From Candidatus Vallotiella hemipterorum (GTDB lineage: Bacteria; Pseudomonadota; Gammaproteobacteria; Burkholderiales; Burkholderiaceae), in assembly GCF_910593725.1 (NCBI RefSeq), contig NZ_OU343031.1:248001-312000 (forward strand): a DNA stretch of 64,000 bases. The letters run 5' to 3'. Position 1 is the first letter of the stretch, and every line of letters starts with the position of its first letter. Of this stretch, positions 53,369 to 63,807 are shown piece after piece. The notes below the pieces were generated by a model that did not search any database, was not told where the DNA came from, and saw only the letters and a program-made list of their open reading frames with translations. The position numbers and the translations under genes were made by a program.

Positions 53369-54769
53369 ATGAAAACTACCATTATCGGCGCCGGCTATGT
53401 TGGCCTAGTTACTAGCGCATGCCTAGCGGAGTTAGGTAACGATGTGTTCTGCCTAGATACGGATCCACTCAAAATTAAGATTTTGAATGCTGGAGGTGTG
53501 ACGCTCTATGAGCCAGGGCTAAAAGAGCTGATTAATCGTAACCGTGTAGAAGGGAGGTTGCGGTTCTCCACGCAGGTAGAGGCAAGCGTAGCTCATGGGG
53601 ATATGCAATTCATTGCTGTAGGTACGCCAGCAGATGAAGATGGCTCAGCTGATCTGCAGCATGTACTCGCATCAGCACGCAATATTGGCCGGTATATGCA
53701 AGGCTTTAAAGTAATCGTAAATAAGTCTACAGTACCAGTAGGTACTGCTGAGCAGGTAAGCGCAGTAGTAACCCAGGAGTTATCAAGACGAGAGGTAAAG
53801 CATAGTTTCTCAGTAGTGTCAAATCCAGAGTTTTTAAAAGAAGGCGCGGCCGTAGATGACTTTATGTGTCCTGACCGGATCGTAATTGGTAGCGAAGACG
53901 ATGAAGATGGCGAGTACGCTCTTGAACAGATAAGGCGACTATATAAACCGTTTAATCAGACTCATGAGCGAACGATATACATGGATACCCGCTCAGCGGA
54001 ATTCACTAAATATGCGGCTAACGCAATGCTAGCCACACGAATCTCATTTATGAATGAGTTAGCAAACTTAGCGGATCAAATGGGAGTCGATATCGAGGCG
54101 GTACGCCGGGGGATCGGATCGGACCCCCGCATCGGCTGTGATTTTCTATATGCAGGGACAGGCTATGGTGGCTCATGCTTTCCGAAAGACGTTCAGGCTC
54201 TGATGCGTACAGCAGATAAGTATAGGCGCCCGCTTCAAATTTTAAGCGCAGTAGAGACTGTAAATAAAGCACAAAAAAGCATACTTATAAACAAGATTTT
54301 AGCTCGTTTAGGACAGGACTTAAATGGGCGCATAGTAGCAGTATGGGGCCTAGCATTCAAGCCAAATACAGATGATATGCGCGAGGCGCCAAGCCGAAAA
54401 TTGATTGTAGCACTGCTCAGACGCGGGGCAATAGTGCGTGCTTACGATCCGGTGGCAATGCGGGAGGCGAAGCGAGTATTTGCGTTAGATTTACGTGATG
54501 AGCGACAAGTGCGGGCGCGATTATCGTTTGTTTCCACGCAGACTGAGGCGGTATACGGCGCTGATGCACTCGCAATTATGACTGAATGGAAAGCCTTTAA
54601 AAGTCCAGATTTCGGCGTGCTCAAGCGTGCTCTAAAGGCACCACTAGTGTTCGATGGACGTAACCTGTATGAGCCTAATGATATGGCTGAATTTGGCATC
54701 GAATACTATGCAATTGGTCGCGGTGTTGTACTTGATAATGCCTCATCTGGTAAAACGCATTGTGTCTAA
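53369..54769 (+). CDS. ugd: UDP-glucose 6-dehydrogenase
   Basis: Ugd oxidises UDP-glucose to UDP-glucuronate, the precursor for aminoarabinose and capsule sugars. The 466 residues begin with the NAD-binding [17 protein letters not shown] (residues 7-23), and the catalytic Cys is in [10 protein letters not shown] near residue 270. The middle-domain motif [12 protein letters not shown] is also present. Upstream is a G8 tract (53339-53346), about 22 nt before the ATG, too far for a Shine-Dalgarno sequence. Spacing and orientation suggest cotranscription with hldA, whose coding region starts within 70 bp of the ugd stop. Confidence 0.96.
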   Translation: MKTTIIGAGYVGLVTSACLAELGNDVFCLDTDPLKIKILNAGGVTLYEPGLKELINRNRVEGRLRFSTQVEASVAHGDMQFIAVGTPADEDGSADLQHVLASARNIGRYMQGFKVIVNKSTVPVGTAEQVSAVVTQELSRREVKHSFSVVSNPEFLKEGAAVDDFMCPDRIVIGSEDDEDGEYALEQIRRLYKPFNQTHERTIYMDTRSAEFTKYAANAMLATRISFMNELANLADQMGVDIEAVRRGIGSDPRIGCDFLYAGTGYGGSCFPKDVQALMRTADKYRRPLQILSAVETVNKAQKSILINKILARLGQDLNGRIVAVWGLAFKPNTDDMREAPSRKLIVALLRRGAIVRAYDPVAMREAKRVFALDLRDERQVRARLSFVSTQTEAVYGADALAIMTEWKAFKSPDFGVLKRALKAPLVFDGRNLYEPNDMAEFGIEYYAIGRGVVLDNASSGKTHCV

Positions 54770-54833
54770 AAAATCAATTAGGCGTTTATCGCCGTATACG
54801 GAGAGTAACACTAATACCGTCGGTAAAGAATTC

Positions 54834-55781
54834 GTGTTGAAACGGAGTCCAATTACGCAACCTCCACAGGTTGCCACTGCTCGAGTGCTAGTTATTGGCG
54901 ATGTAATACTAGATCGTTATTGGTTTGGGGATGTAACTAGAATCTCGCCAGAGGCACCAGTGCCCGTTATTCACGTACAGAGTACTGATGATCGTCTAGG
55001 TGGCGCAGCTAACGTCGCATGCAACGTATCTGCACTTGGCGCCCGGGCAGGACTGTTATGCATAGTAGGGCACGATGAACCGGGCACTCGCATTGTTGAG
55101 CTTCTTGATAAAAGCAATGTATACGCTTATCTAGAACGCGATCCAGCGTTGCTAACGACAATTAAGCTTCGCATACTATCACGCCAGCAACAATTGCTCC
55201 GCATTGATTTCGAAAGGACGCCAGCACATGAAATATTGCTAGCTGGGTTATTAAAATTCGAGATTCTACTACCTAACTATGATGTCGTATTATTATCTGA
55301 CTACGCAAAAGGCGGTCTCACGCACGTTCGACAGATGATCAAGACCGCACATGAGGCCGGAAAGCCTGTGCTAGTCGACCCAAAAGGAAATGACTGGAAT
55401 CGCTATAGTGGCGCTACATTAATTACGCCAAATAAAAGAGAATTGATTGAGGTTGTGGGCCACTGGAAGTCTGAGTCGGACCTGCGCGCGCGCGTAGATG
55501 TATTGCGCTCTTCATTTCAATTCCGCGCATTATTATTAACTCGATCGGAGGAGGGCATGACGCTGTTTAGCGATGCTGGCGTATTACATGAGCCGGCTCT
55601 TGCTCGCGCAGTGTATGACGTGTCTGGTGCAGGCGATACGGTCATTGCTACACTAGCAACTATGATCGGCTCTGGTGTACCGCTTGCTGAGGCAGTGTTT
55701 TATGCGAACCGTGCTGCTGGCATCGTAGTCGGCAAGCTCGGTATCGCTACCGTAAGCTATAACGAACTATTCCAAGACTAG
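54834..55781 (+). CDS. hldA: D-glycero-beta-D-manno-heptose-7-phosphate kinase (monofunctional HldA type)
   Basis: This PfkB-fold kinase phosphorylates heptose 7-phosphate on the route to ADP-heptose for the LPS core. Conserved segments are VLVIGDVILDRYWFGDVTRI, DRLGGAANVACNVSALG, LSDYAKGGLTH and the catalytic DVSGAGDTVIATLATM. There is no C-terminal nucleotidyltransferase domain, so it is the burkholderial one-domain type (also called rfaE1). The start is uncertain: GTG 54834 gives 315 residues, matching the family. GTG 54762 or ATG 54738 would overlap the end of ugd. The open frame extends to ATG 54654. Confidence 0.9.
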   Translation: MLKRSPITQPPQVATARVLVIGDVILDRYWFGDVTRISPEAPVPVIHVQSTDDRLGGAANVACNVSALGARAGLLCIVGHDEPGTRIVELLDKSNVYAYLERDPALLTTIKLRILSRQQQLLRIDFERTPAHEILLAGLLKFEILLPNYDVVLLSDYAKGGLTHVRQMIKTAHEAGKPVLVDPKGNDWNRYSGATLITPNKRELIEVVGHWKSESDLRARVDVLRSSFQFRALLLTRSEEGMTLFSDAGVLHEPALARAVYDVSGAGDTVIATLATMIGSGVPLAEAVFYANRAAGIVVGKLGIATVSYNELFQD

Positions 55782-55839
55782 CTAACATTTATGTGATGTG
55801 CATCACATACCTAAACTCATTCTATAGATGAGTAATTTT

Positions 55840-56832
55840 ATGACTATTATCGTTACCGGCGCCGCAGGTTTTATTGGGAGCAACATCGTCAAAGCGTTAA
55901 ATAAGCGCGGGGAACGTCAGATTATTGCTGTTGATAATCTGGAATGCGCAGAAAAATTCCATAACCTTATCGATTGTGAGATTGATGACTACATCGATAA
56001 ACATGAATTTATCGAGCGCTTGCGCCGTCATGATTTTGGAAAAGTGCGGGCAGTATTCCATGAAGGAGCCTGCTCTGACACGATGGAAACTGACGGACGT
56101 TATATGATGCATAATAATTTCACATATGCTCGCGCAGTGCTAGAAGCCAGCATCATGCTAGGCGCACAATTCTTGTACGCATCATCTGCTGCGATCTATG
56201 GTAGCTTAACAAGTTTTGTCGAAGAACTAGGTTCGGAAGGCCCACTAAATATTTATGGCTATTCGAAATTTCTGTTTGATCAGGTTGTACGGCGTATTAT
56301 TCCCAATACAAAAAGCCAGATTGTAGGCTTGCGCTATTTTAATGTCTATGGTCCTCGAGAAAAGCATAAGCAGAGCATGGCGTCAGCGGCATTTCGAAAC
56401 TTTCATGAGTTTCGCTCGCATCATTCCATTAGGCTATTCGGGGAATATAGAGACTATGCTGCTGGTGAGCAAACGAGGGATTTTGTATTTGTTGAGGATG
56501 TTATTAAGGTAAATCTATTTTTCTTTGATCATCCTGATAAGTCGGGAATTTTTAATCTTGGTACGGGCTATGCACAATCATTTAACGAAATGGCACTAAC
56601 TGTAGTGAATACGGTACATGAACTTGATGGAAAGCCAGCATTGCCACTTTCTAAGCTAGTTCAAGACAGAATAATCGAGTATATTAAATTTCCAGGCTCC
56701 CTATACGGTAAATATCAGTGTTTTACACAGGCCAATCTCACTAAGCTACGCACAGCTGGCTATGAGGCTCCATTCTTGAATGTGCAAAAAGGCGTGGGGA
56801 GATACGTTCGTTGGCTAAATAGTCAACTATGA
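55840..56832 (+). CDS. hldD: ADP-L-glycero-D-manno-heptose-6-epimerase
   Basis: HldD epimerises ADP-D,D-heptose to ADP-L,D-heptose, the final donor for the LPS inner core. The Rossmann motif is GAAGFIGSN at the N-terminus, [21 protein letters not shown] lies in the middle, and the catalytic YGYSK is the Tyr-X3-Lys pair. [18 protein letters not shown] and [10 protein letters not shown] follow. ATG 55840 ([11 protein letters not shown]) gives 330 residues as in the family; ATG 55828 would add four. It completes the ugd-hldA-hldD run. A perfect 14-bp hairpin follows the stop. Confidence 0.96.
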   Translation: MTIIVTGAAGFIGSNIVKALNKRGERQIIAVDNLECAEKFHNLIDCEIDDYIDKHEFIERLRRHDFGKVRAVFHEGACSDTMETDGRYMMHNNFTYARAVLEASIMLGAQFLYASSAAIYGSLTSFVEELGSEGPLNIYGYSKFLFDQVVRRIIPNTKSQIVGLRYFNVYGPREKHKQSMASAAFRNFHEFRSHHSIRLFGEYRDYAAGEQTRDFVFVEDVIKVNLFFFDHPDKSGIFNLGTGYAQSFNEMALTVVNTVHELDGKPALPLSKLVQDRIIEYIKFPGSLYGKYQCFTQANLTKLRTAGYEAPFLNVQKGVGRYVRWLNSQL

Positions 56833-57765
56833 GCAACGTCGTGCGATTTTTTGTAGACTAAGATCGCGTATCGACGACAGCTAATTAATCATAAATTTAT
56901 TAGGGTAAATTTATGATTATAAATACTGGAACCCCCCCACGCGTAGCAGTAGTATATACTTGACTGCTATGTTATCCTGCCTAGGATTATATATACCGTT
57001 CTTAATAAAATATTTTAGGCAGACATGGGCTCTATCGTTTTACTGTGTAAGTGATTCGCGCAGGTAGGTACCCAGGTTGATTATAAATATAATCAACTAA
57101 AACCTAACTTCTGATACGGTGTTGCTACTACTTTATAGTAGTACATGTCGATAATCTATTCATAGCCCACATTATGTATGGCATCATACAATACTCTCTT
57201 ATTTAAATAAAATTAAAATATTTTTTATAAAAATAGGACCGCTGAAAGTTACCGCTTTAACTACTGACTGCACTTTAAGACAATATCCTAAGCTAAGGTC
57301 ATATAATTTGAACCAAGCTTAATAGACCACAACCTAGTAAAAGCAATAAAAAAATATTTTATGCTGCTAATAATTAGAAATATAAGCAAATATTATTACA
57401 TAATATGTAGAGATATCCTAATCAAGTCGAGGAAGATAGTAAATGCAGATATTATATTTTAAGCGTAGTGGCAATCTAGGATATTTGATTAATATCAGAT
57501 AATCTTTTATCTAGAAATAGCCGGCTGTAGTGAGCATAAATTATGCTACAACCTGTATACGTATCCTGAGCTAAATAAATTCAGCATGATAAGACTACTT
57601 TACTTAGTTTACTCTGCAATTAGGCGGGATCATGTGTACTTCTCTTTTATCAGAAGTAGCTTTGTAGAGTTTCGGCGCTCGGCGCGCGACAAGCGCGAAA
57701 CGAGATTATTATTTTAACGTATTAACGTTAGACGTGTTTTGCATATAGTTACTAGCATAGTGTAG
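56833..57765. other. 0.9-kb spacer between hldD and mltB
   Basis: Between convergent hldD and mltB. In burkholderias cysM is often in this interval, and it cannot be read here. The region has the 14-bp hairpin at 56886-56919, C7 at 56932-56938, GTTGATTATA/TATAATCAAC (57076-57097) and GTAG plus GCATAA pairing with TTATGCTAC near 57530-57552. Confidence 0.55.
56886..56919 (+). terminator. Perfect 14-bp hairpin after hldD
   Basis: TAATCATAAATTTA (56886-56899) and TAAATTTATGATTA (56906-56919) flank TTAGGG, 53 bp after the hldD stop. No U-run follows, so it may be a 3'-end stabiliser or a terminator of unusual type. Confidence 0.6.
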
Positions 57766-58923
57766 CTAGTGTGTCGGACGTGCCGGTTGAGGTGTTACTA
57801 CGGCAAGGGCTTGCATCTGCGCTTTGACTTGTTCGCCTAGTTGATATACTGCTAGTGCATAAAAAAAACTATGATTATAGCGGGTTAACACATAAAAATT
57901 TCGTAATCCGAGCATGTACTTTGTAGGTTGTTTAGGGGTGGGCAGTCTGATTACGGCTACAGGTGTTTGAGCTTCACTTGCTATATCGACGTTGTCTTCA
58001 TTGAGAAGCATACCAGCTCGCAATAGTTTTTGGAGCGGCCAGCAAGGTTCGGCTCGCCCATTTTCGGCGGCTTGAGCAATACCAATACTGCCATCATCCT
58101 TGTGAATCTGCCATACGATCGGTCGTCTATTTTCCCAGCCATGCTGTTTTAGATATTTCGCAACGCTACCTATTGCATCGGCTATGCTGTTTCGCAAGTC
58201 AATATAGTGGTTTCCTTCGTAATCGACTGCGTATTTAATAATGCTACTTGGCAAGAACTGTGGGATACCAATTGCTCCGCTATAGGAGCCTAGCACTGTA
58301 ATTGGCTCAATGCCGGAACTCTGTGTCCAGAGCAAGAAATCTTCTAGGTTTTTTCGGAATAACGCCATACGTTGCGCACGATTAGAAGTTTCCGGATAAT
58401 CAAACGCGAGAGTAGTCAATGTGTCTAGAGTTCGGAAGTTTCCCATATTCTGCCCGTACATTGTCTCAATTCCAATAATACCAACAATGACTTCAGGCGG
58501 AATACCAAACTCTTCGCTAGCCCGCTGTAATACGGCCTCATTTTTCTGCCAAAACTTTACACCCGCGTTAATGTGCTGCGTTTCAACAAAGTGTGCCTCA
58601 TATGCCTGCCAACTTTTGAGTGTCGACGTTGCAGTGGAAAGCATAAACTTGGCAGCGGTTTTCGAATACACAGCTTGATTAAAAATCTTTTGTAGGGCCC
58701 TCGTATCGAAGTCATACCGGGCAACCATATCACTAATAAATGCATTGACATCCGGATTAGCAGCGTAGCGCTGTGGTACAATTTCCTCTTCAAACGTCCG
58801 GCTTTGCATCGGAAATGCCTCTAGTTTTGTCTCATCAGCACCCATATGGCGAGAGCCACTAGCTACTGCGCTATACGAGATAGAGAGAATAAATAATAAC
58901 GATAGTATCCAGCAGGTCATCAA
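57766..58923 (-). CDS. mltB: Membrane-bound lytic murein transglycosylase B family
   Basis: MltB cleaves peptidoglycan glycan strands to 1,6-anhydromuropeptides. The 385 residues start with a signal peptide (MMTCWILSLLFILSISYSAVASG). The catalytic Glu is in GIIGIETMYGQNMG (SLT domain, near 149-162). GSYSGAIGIPQFLPSS and DLRNSIADAIGSVAKYLKQHGW follow. No clear lipobox is present, so it may be periplasmic rather than a lipoprotein. It is the only cell-wall hydrolase in the window. No Shine-Dalgarno sequence is seen at the ATG. The gene is intact and isolated. Confidence 0.93.
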   Translation of the reverse strand: MMTCWILSLLFILSISYSAVASGSRHMGADETKLEAFPMQSRTFEEEIVPQRYAANPDVNAFISDMVARYDFDTRALQKIFNQAVYSKTAAKFMLSTATSTLKSWQAYEAHFVETQHINAGVKFWQKNEAVLQRASEEFGIPPEVIVGIIGIETMYGQNMGNFRTLDTLTTLAFDYPETSNRAQRMALFRKNLEDFLLWTQSSGIEPITVLGSYSGAIGIPQFLPSSIIKYAVDYEGNHYIDLRNSIADAIGSVAKYLKQHGWENRRPIVWQIHKDDGSIGIAQAAENGRAEPCWPLQKLLRAGMLLNEDNVDIASEAQTPVAVIRLPTPKQPTKYMLGLRNFYVLTRYNHSFFYALAVYQLGEQVKAQMQALAVVTPQPARPTH

Positions 58924-60106
58924 TAGTTCAGTCTGAATTACAAGTATAGAGAGAATATCAGTAAGATAATAACGTTAGATAAGCAGCTATAAAAGCATAG
59001 TAAATAAGGTAGATAGGGTGTGCAAGAGTGCAGCAACGTTATCTAGAGATAATATTGCTAAGAAACCAAATCTCCTTAGCATGGTTAGGTAGAATTACCT
59101 TACTGTAACTATAGTATAAAAAACGACGCGTAGGGTAACCGCCGTAACCGTAGTGGGAAGATGGGGTTTTATAGGGGTAGGTGCTCCATAAAAATTACAG
59201 CTGTATTACCATAACCATCAATTGCTTTAGCTACGTAGATTCTTCTCCTGCAAGGAGCATACGCTAAAATATGGCAGAACTTTAGTATACTCAGTGTGTT
59301 TATCTGAGATCTAGAATCAGAAGATGATTCTTATGTGATACATGACGTTATCGCTTTAGTATCGGTTATAAATTCGATATACACCTAACCGCTGTAGTCG
59401 CTACCAGGAAACTTATGCGCATTATTTCTAATAATAATATTATTATGGCACATAGCTTAAAGATCGAAGCTATAAGATCGTTAAAGATACCTGCGCTACA
59501 CACTGCTCCTGATGGCGGGCATCTACTCAAACAAGAGATTAAATGCTACAAGCAGCTTACCTAGTAGTGCGAGAGAATGCGTAGCGCCGAATAAACTAAC
59601 CGAAAGCGCGTCGCAGCACTGCTATTTTTGCTCAAGGCAACCCGTAAAGCTCAATACTAGCTGAAATATAAAAAATTAAGGTTCATCAACAATAATGAGA
59701 TGGCCCAAATATCGCTATAAAGATATTTACATCTTCAGAAACATGCTATTTCCATTGCCCTTGCAGGGAGAGTTGAAGTGCGCATATAAACATCGTTTAC
59801 TAAGTAACGGACTAATCACGATATATTATATCTTAAGAGGCTGATCAGTACAGGTCACTTAACTACATAGTATCGGCATATTAATAGCCCTTAGATAGAG
59901 TTCATGAGAAAAATTCTGTTGTGAATTTTCAGCAGCGATCACAAGATCAATGCATACGCTTTCTATTATTTTTATAATGAATCTATAGTAGGCTACAGCA
60001 TGTTGGGCACTCTAATGGCTTTACTCAGCTCTTTGTTAAAAGCATGACTATTCGAAGTTTTAAGAAATCAAATTCTCTGCCGAATTTATAGCTTTGGAGC
60101 GTAACA
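58924..60106. other. AT-rich 1.2-kb spacer
   Basis: Between divergent mltB and etfB. AAATATC/GATATTT (about 59711-59732) is the only notable short stem, plus AT-only palindromes near 59430. No gene or promoter is readable except that etfB has TGGAGCG before its ATG. Confidence 0.5.
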
Positions 60107-60856
60107 ATGAAAATTCTTGTGCCCGTTAAAAGGGTGGTTGATTATAATATCAAAGTCCGAGTTAAATCGGATGGCACAGGTATAGACATAAAAAACGTAA
60201 AAATGTCTATGAACCCATTTGATGAAATTGCCGTAGAGGAGGCGGTTCGGTTAAAAGAAGCGGGTATAGCTACGGAAGTGATTGCTGTATCTGCCGGCGT
60301 GCCCTTATGCCAAGAAACGCTACGTACCGCGCTAGCAATCGGTGCAGATCGGGCAATCTTAATCGAAACCCAAGAGGAGCTACAGCCCTTGACAGTTGCT
60401 AAGTTACTTAATAAGCTCGTCATTCGGGAGCGCCCAAAACTTGTAATTCTTGGTAAGCAAGCGATCGACGATGACTCGAATCAAACTGGGCAAATGCTAG
60501 CTGCACTAGCGGGATGGTCACAGGCTACGTTTGCTTCGAAGGTAACAATCAAAGGTAGCTTTGCTATAGTAGCCCGTGAAATAGACGGTGGTACTGAGAC
60601 GCTTTTATTAACTCTACCAGCGGTAGTAACTACCGATCTTAGGCTTAACGAACCACGTTATATAACGTTGCCTAACATCATAAAAGCGAAGAAAAAACCG
60701 CTGGAGCATATAACGCCGAAAACGTTGGGCGTGACAGTAGAGATTCGACTTAAAACACTCAAAGTAGCCGAACCACACAAACGCGGTATGGGCATAAAAG
60801 TACCGGATATTGCTATGCTAGTTGATAAGCTGAGAAACGAGGAAAAAGTACTCTAA
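60107..60856 (+). CDS. etfB: Electron transfer flavoprotein subunit beta
   Basis: EtfB and EtfA form the FAD- and AMP-binding heterodimer that passes electrons from acyl-CoA dehydrogenases to ETF-ubiquinone oxidoreductase. The 249 residues start [19 protein letters not shown], contain [17 protein letters not shown] and the signature [16 protein letters not shown], as in the family. The last third has [20 protein letters not shown] precedes the ATG. It is followed by etfA after 23 bp. In burkholderias an acyl-CoA dehydrogenase gene usually follows; here it does not. Confidence 0.96.
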   Translation: MKILVPVKRVVDYNIKVRVKSDGTGIDIKNVKMSMNPFDEIAVEEAVRLKEAGIATEVIAVSAGVPLCQETLRTALAIGADRAILIETQEELQPLTVAKLLNKLVIRERPKLVILGKQAIDDDSNQTGQMLAALAGWSQATFASKVTIKGSFAIVAREIDGGTETLLLTLPAVVTTDLRLNEPRYITLPNIIKAKKKPLEHITPKTLGVTVEIRLKTLKVAEPHKRGMGIKVPDIAMLVDKLRNEEKVL

Positions 60857-60879
60857 TAGCTAATACCCAAGAGGTAAAT

Positions 60880-61830
60880 GTGACAATACTGGTTATTGCA
60901 GAACACGATAACACGGCCCTCAAGACGGTAACATTAAATGCAGTGGCAGCTGCACGGAAACTTAGCGGCGCAATCCACATACTAGTAGCGGGGTATAAGG
61001 CAAACGGTGTAGCCACTGCCGCAGCTAACGTGGCCGGGATCGAGAAAATACTTCTGGCTGATGCACCTCAGCTAGGTGAGGGATTGGCTGAGAACATTGA
61101 AACAACAGTGCTTCCAATTGCGTGTGAGTACACACATATCGTGCTGCCCGCAACTGCATACGGCAAGAACGTAGCACCTCGTCTTGCTGCTAAGCTAGAC
61201 GTTGCTCAAGTGAGCGATATTACGACAATAGTGAGCACAGATACTTTTGAGCGACCAATCTATGCTGGAAACGCTATTGTAACCGTGCAATCGCTAGATT
61301 CAATTAAGGTGATTACAATACGTGCGTCGGCATTTAATCAAGTCTCCGCTAATGGTGGTAACGCAACTATACAGATAATTAAGGCTGCAGCAGCATCATC
61401 TAGCGTGCGCCTCATAAATCGAGATTTGACAAACTCAAAGCGCCCTGAACTGACTAACGCACAGATAATTGTGTCAGGTGGACGAGGCCTAGGTAGCAGA
61501 AAACATTATTTGCAGATTCTTGAGCCCCTGGCTAACAAGCTAGGGGCTGCGTTAGGTGCTTCGCGCGCGGCAGTCGAAGAGGGGTACGCACCTAACGACC
61601 ATCAAGTAGGACAGAGCGGGAAGATTGTTGCGCCACAGTTATACATCGCTATAGGGATTTCTGGGGCGATCCAGCACTTAGCTGGAATGAGGGATAGCAA
61701 GATTATTATAGCAATAAACAAAGATCCAGAAGCGCCAATTTTTGACGTTTCTGATTATGGCCTAGTGGGCGACTTATTCACGGTTGTTCCAGAGTTAGTT
61801 AACGCTTTGTCAGCGCTATCAAAAGATTAA
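60880..61830 (+). CDS. etfA: Electron transfer flavoprotein subunit alpha
   Basis: EtfA carries the FAD site. The 316 residues show the N-terminal alpha-domain and the C-terminal FAD motif: VSGGRGLGSRKHY, VGQSGKIVAPQLYIAIGISGAIQHLAG and the end INKDPEAPIFDVSDYGLVGDLF. The start is a GTG at 60880 with GAGGT seven bases upstream. It partners EtfB, upstream by 23 bp. The gene is complete. No dehydrogenase or ETF-ubiquinone oxidoreductase gene is next to it, so its electron donor must be encoded elsewhere. Confidence 0.96.
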   Translation: MTILVIAEHDNTALKTVTLNAVAAARKLSGAIHILVAGYKANGVATAAANVAGIEKILLADAPQLGEGLAENIETTVLPIACEYTHIVLPATAYGKNVAPRLAAKLDVAQVSDITTIVSTDTFERPIYAGNAIVTVQSLDSIKVITIRASAFNQVSANGGNATIQIIKAAAASSSVRLINRDLTNSKRPELTNAQIIVSGGRGLGSRKHYLQILEPLANKLGAALGASRAAVEEGYAPNDHQVGQSGKIVAPQLYIAIGISGAIQHLAGMRDSKIIIAINKDPEAPIFDVSDYGLVGDLFTVVPELVNALSALSKD

Positions 61831-62808
61831 TATGATTCAGCATAGATGACTCGGGCTCTATATACCCTTGATCATTTATACATTGCTATATGGCACTACA
61901 CCCTAATCATATTCTATAATCTATTTATATGCCAATCAACCGAGAAACAATCGATTTTTTTCTTAAATTGAAACACGCTTTTTGCAGAAATTAGCTCGTC
62001 GAAAAATACCCGTTATCTACATGCTGAACTTCATCAAATATGCTTTAACTATTTTTTAAAATAAGCATCACCCGCTAGTAATAATCGTTGTACCAGTATC
62101 TAGAAACGTAGATACTCTTAGATCTCACCTGCACTACTTAAAGTGGCTTAAGCATAGATCGTTAATATGTATTTGTGCAATAAAGCTTGGTAGTATAAAT
62201 AAGCTGATTTCAAGCAGAATAAACCTTGATTGAACAATACTAATTAGTATAAAAATAATTATTAGATGGCATGGAGCTACTTCCTACTAATTGGAAGTAT
62301 TGTCGCACACATGATAGCCTCGTAATTTCTCCTCACGGGGTGCCTTAAAAGGCTTTATAATATAGAAAATACAAGCTGTATAACTCTCATCCATATAAAA
62401 AAGCTTTAGATCGATAAAACTACATAAAGTAGATGATAAGCAAGCGTATTGCTGTTATATTCAAGCACTTACAACTCTCATAAGTTAGCCTGAGGGCTAT
62501 AGAGTAGCTTCTAACTATATACTAGATAGTGTATAGATAAGATTATTCAGTACACTATACTGTATTTGGGTGCAAAGTCTGATGAAAAATAATCCATCCT
62601 TCTTCAAAAGAAAATGCAAAAGCACCGTCAGAATATTGCCCTAATAGTACTATGCAATAGTAACCCACCCTGGATACGGTTACTAGAAACCCTGTAATAG
62701 GTGGGCATGCACGCTCAAAGTATTAGGGAACTATTTCAAGTTATAATCGCTCTCTTCGCTAAATTAAAAATTTAGATACTTCTACAGATTATTTAGGCAA
62801 AATATAGC
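61831..62808. other. AT-rich 1-kb spacer
   Basis: Between etfA and rpsP. TACTTCC/GGAAGTA (62278-62299), CTATATACTA/TAGTGTATAG (one G-U, near 62515-62536) and CCCACC/GGTGGG (about 62667-62705) are short hairpins. No gene. The rpsP promoter must lie in the last 200 bp but is not obvious. Confidence 0.5.
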
Positions 62809-63063
62809 ATGGTTATTATCCGTTTTGCTCGGGGTGGTTCGAAAAAGCGTCCATTCTATAACATTGTTGCAACCGACTCTCGTAATCGCCGAGATGGTCG
62901 TTTTATTGAGCGCATTGGTTTTTACAATCCACTTTCAACAAAAGGAATATCTCTGCATATTGCACAAGACCGCTTAACATACTGGCGAAGCGTTGGCGCA
63001 CAGCTGTCAATGACCGTAGCTAGACTAGTTAAAAAAGCGAGTATTGTAAAACCGTCTATGTAA
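62809..63063 (+). CDS. rpsP: 30S ribosomal protein S16
   Basis: S16 is an essential assembly protein of the 30S subunit. The 84 residues contain [41 protein letters not shown] and [23 protein letters not shown]. It begins the conserved rpsP-rimM-trmD operon. The C-terminus is normal for betaproteobacteria. The gap to rimM is 123 bp, longer than usual, and includes a hairpin. Confidence 0.97.
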   Translation: MVIIRFARGGSKKRPFYNIVATDSRNRRDGRFIERIGFYNPLSTKGISLHIAQDRLTYWRSVGAQLSMTVARLVKKASIVKPSM

Positions 63064-63159
63064 GCAGTTAAAATGCACAAATTATCCGAATTTACCCAGT
63101 GCAATATTACTTGCATCTGCTAAACTGTACTGCGAGATCGATAAAATACTAAAAGTGTA

Positions 63160-63180
63160 GGTAAATATTATATATTTACC
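63160..63180 (+). promoter_or_regulatory. Hairpin directly before the rimM start
   Basis: GGTAAATAT (63160-63168) and ATATTTACC (63172-63180) flank TAT. It ends six bases before ATG 63187, so it covers the position where a Shine-Dalgarno sequence should be. It could block that start, or mark that the real start is farther downstream. Confidence 0.55.
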
Positions 63181-63186
63181 CAGCCA

Positions 63187-63807
63187 ATGTTTATTAGGCA
63201 CATTCTATGTGCTCCCTGTTGGGGGGGTGCGGTTTGGTCTGAGTCTGGTGTCAATAAAGTGGAGTTATTTCCGGACAATGCAATCGAGGTAGGTAAGATT
63301 ATCGGTGCTTACGGTGTCAAAGGCTGGTTGAGGATAATGCCACATGCCTGCATTAATCTAAGTGGTAGTGCGCTGCTAAATACTACATCATGGTGGTTTT
63401 TCAAGGACGGCGCCTATAGTGCGGCACAAGTTATATCGGGCAAGAAACACGGCACTACTATAATAGTGAAACTTGCCGGATATGCAGATCGAGAGCCTGC
63501 ACTCACACTGCGTGGCGCCACAGTGTACATACGCCGTTCAGATTTTCCGATGCTGGAGCATAACGAGTACTACTGGGTAGATTTGATTGGTTTAGTAGTC
63601 ATTACTAGATCTAATAATGCGCTTGGCCGTGTCGTAAACCTGCTTGATAATGGTGCACACACAATCTTATGTGTGGAATACGATAAGGTCTCAAGGAATG
63701 GGAAAATAACGAAAGCAGAGCAACTAATTCCGTTTGTTGACGCTTATGTGAAGAGGGTCGATCTATCAGCCTGTTATATAGTGGTCGACTGGAGCGTTAA
63801 CTATTAA
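63187..63807 (+). CDS. rimM: Ribosome maturation factor RimM
   Basis: RimM binds S19 and helps 16S 3'-domain maturation. The recognisable RimM core starts at [20 protein letters not shown] (residues 30-49); the PRC-barrel region follows, with [13 protein letters not shown] and the C-terminal IVVDWSVN. Residues 1-25 ([20 protein letters not shown]) have no family counterpart I recognise and cross a G7 tract (63221-63227). A GTG at 63259 would remove this extension. Either way the core is intact. The stop overlaps the trmD ATG (TAATG). Confidence 0.9.
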   Translation: MFIRHILCAPCWGGAVWSESGVNKVELFPDNAIEVGKIIGAYGVKGWLRIMPHACINLSGSALLNTTSWWFFKDGAYSAAQVISGKKHGTTIIVKLAGYADREPALTLRGATVYIRRSDFPMLEHNEYYWVDLIGLVVITRSNNALGRVVNLLDNGAHTILCVEYDKVSRNGKITKAEQLIPFVDAYVKRVDLSACYIVVDWSVNY

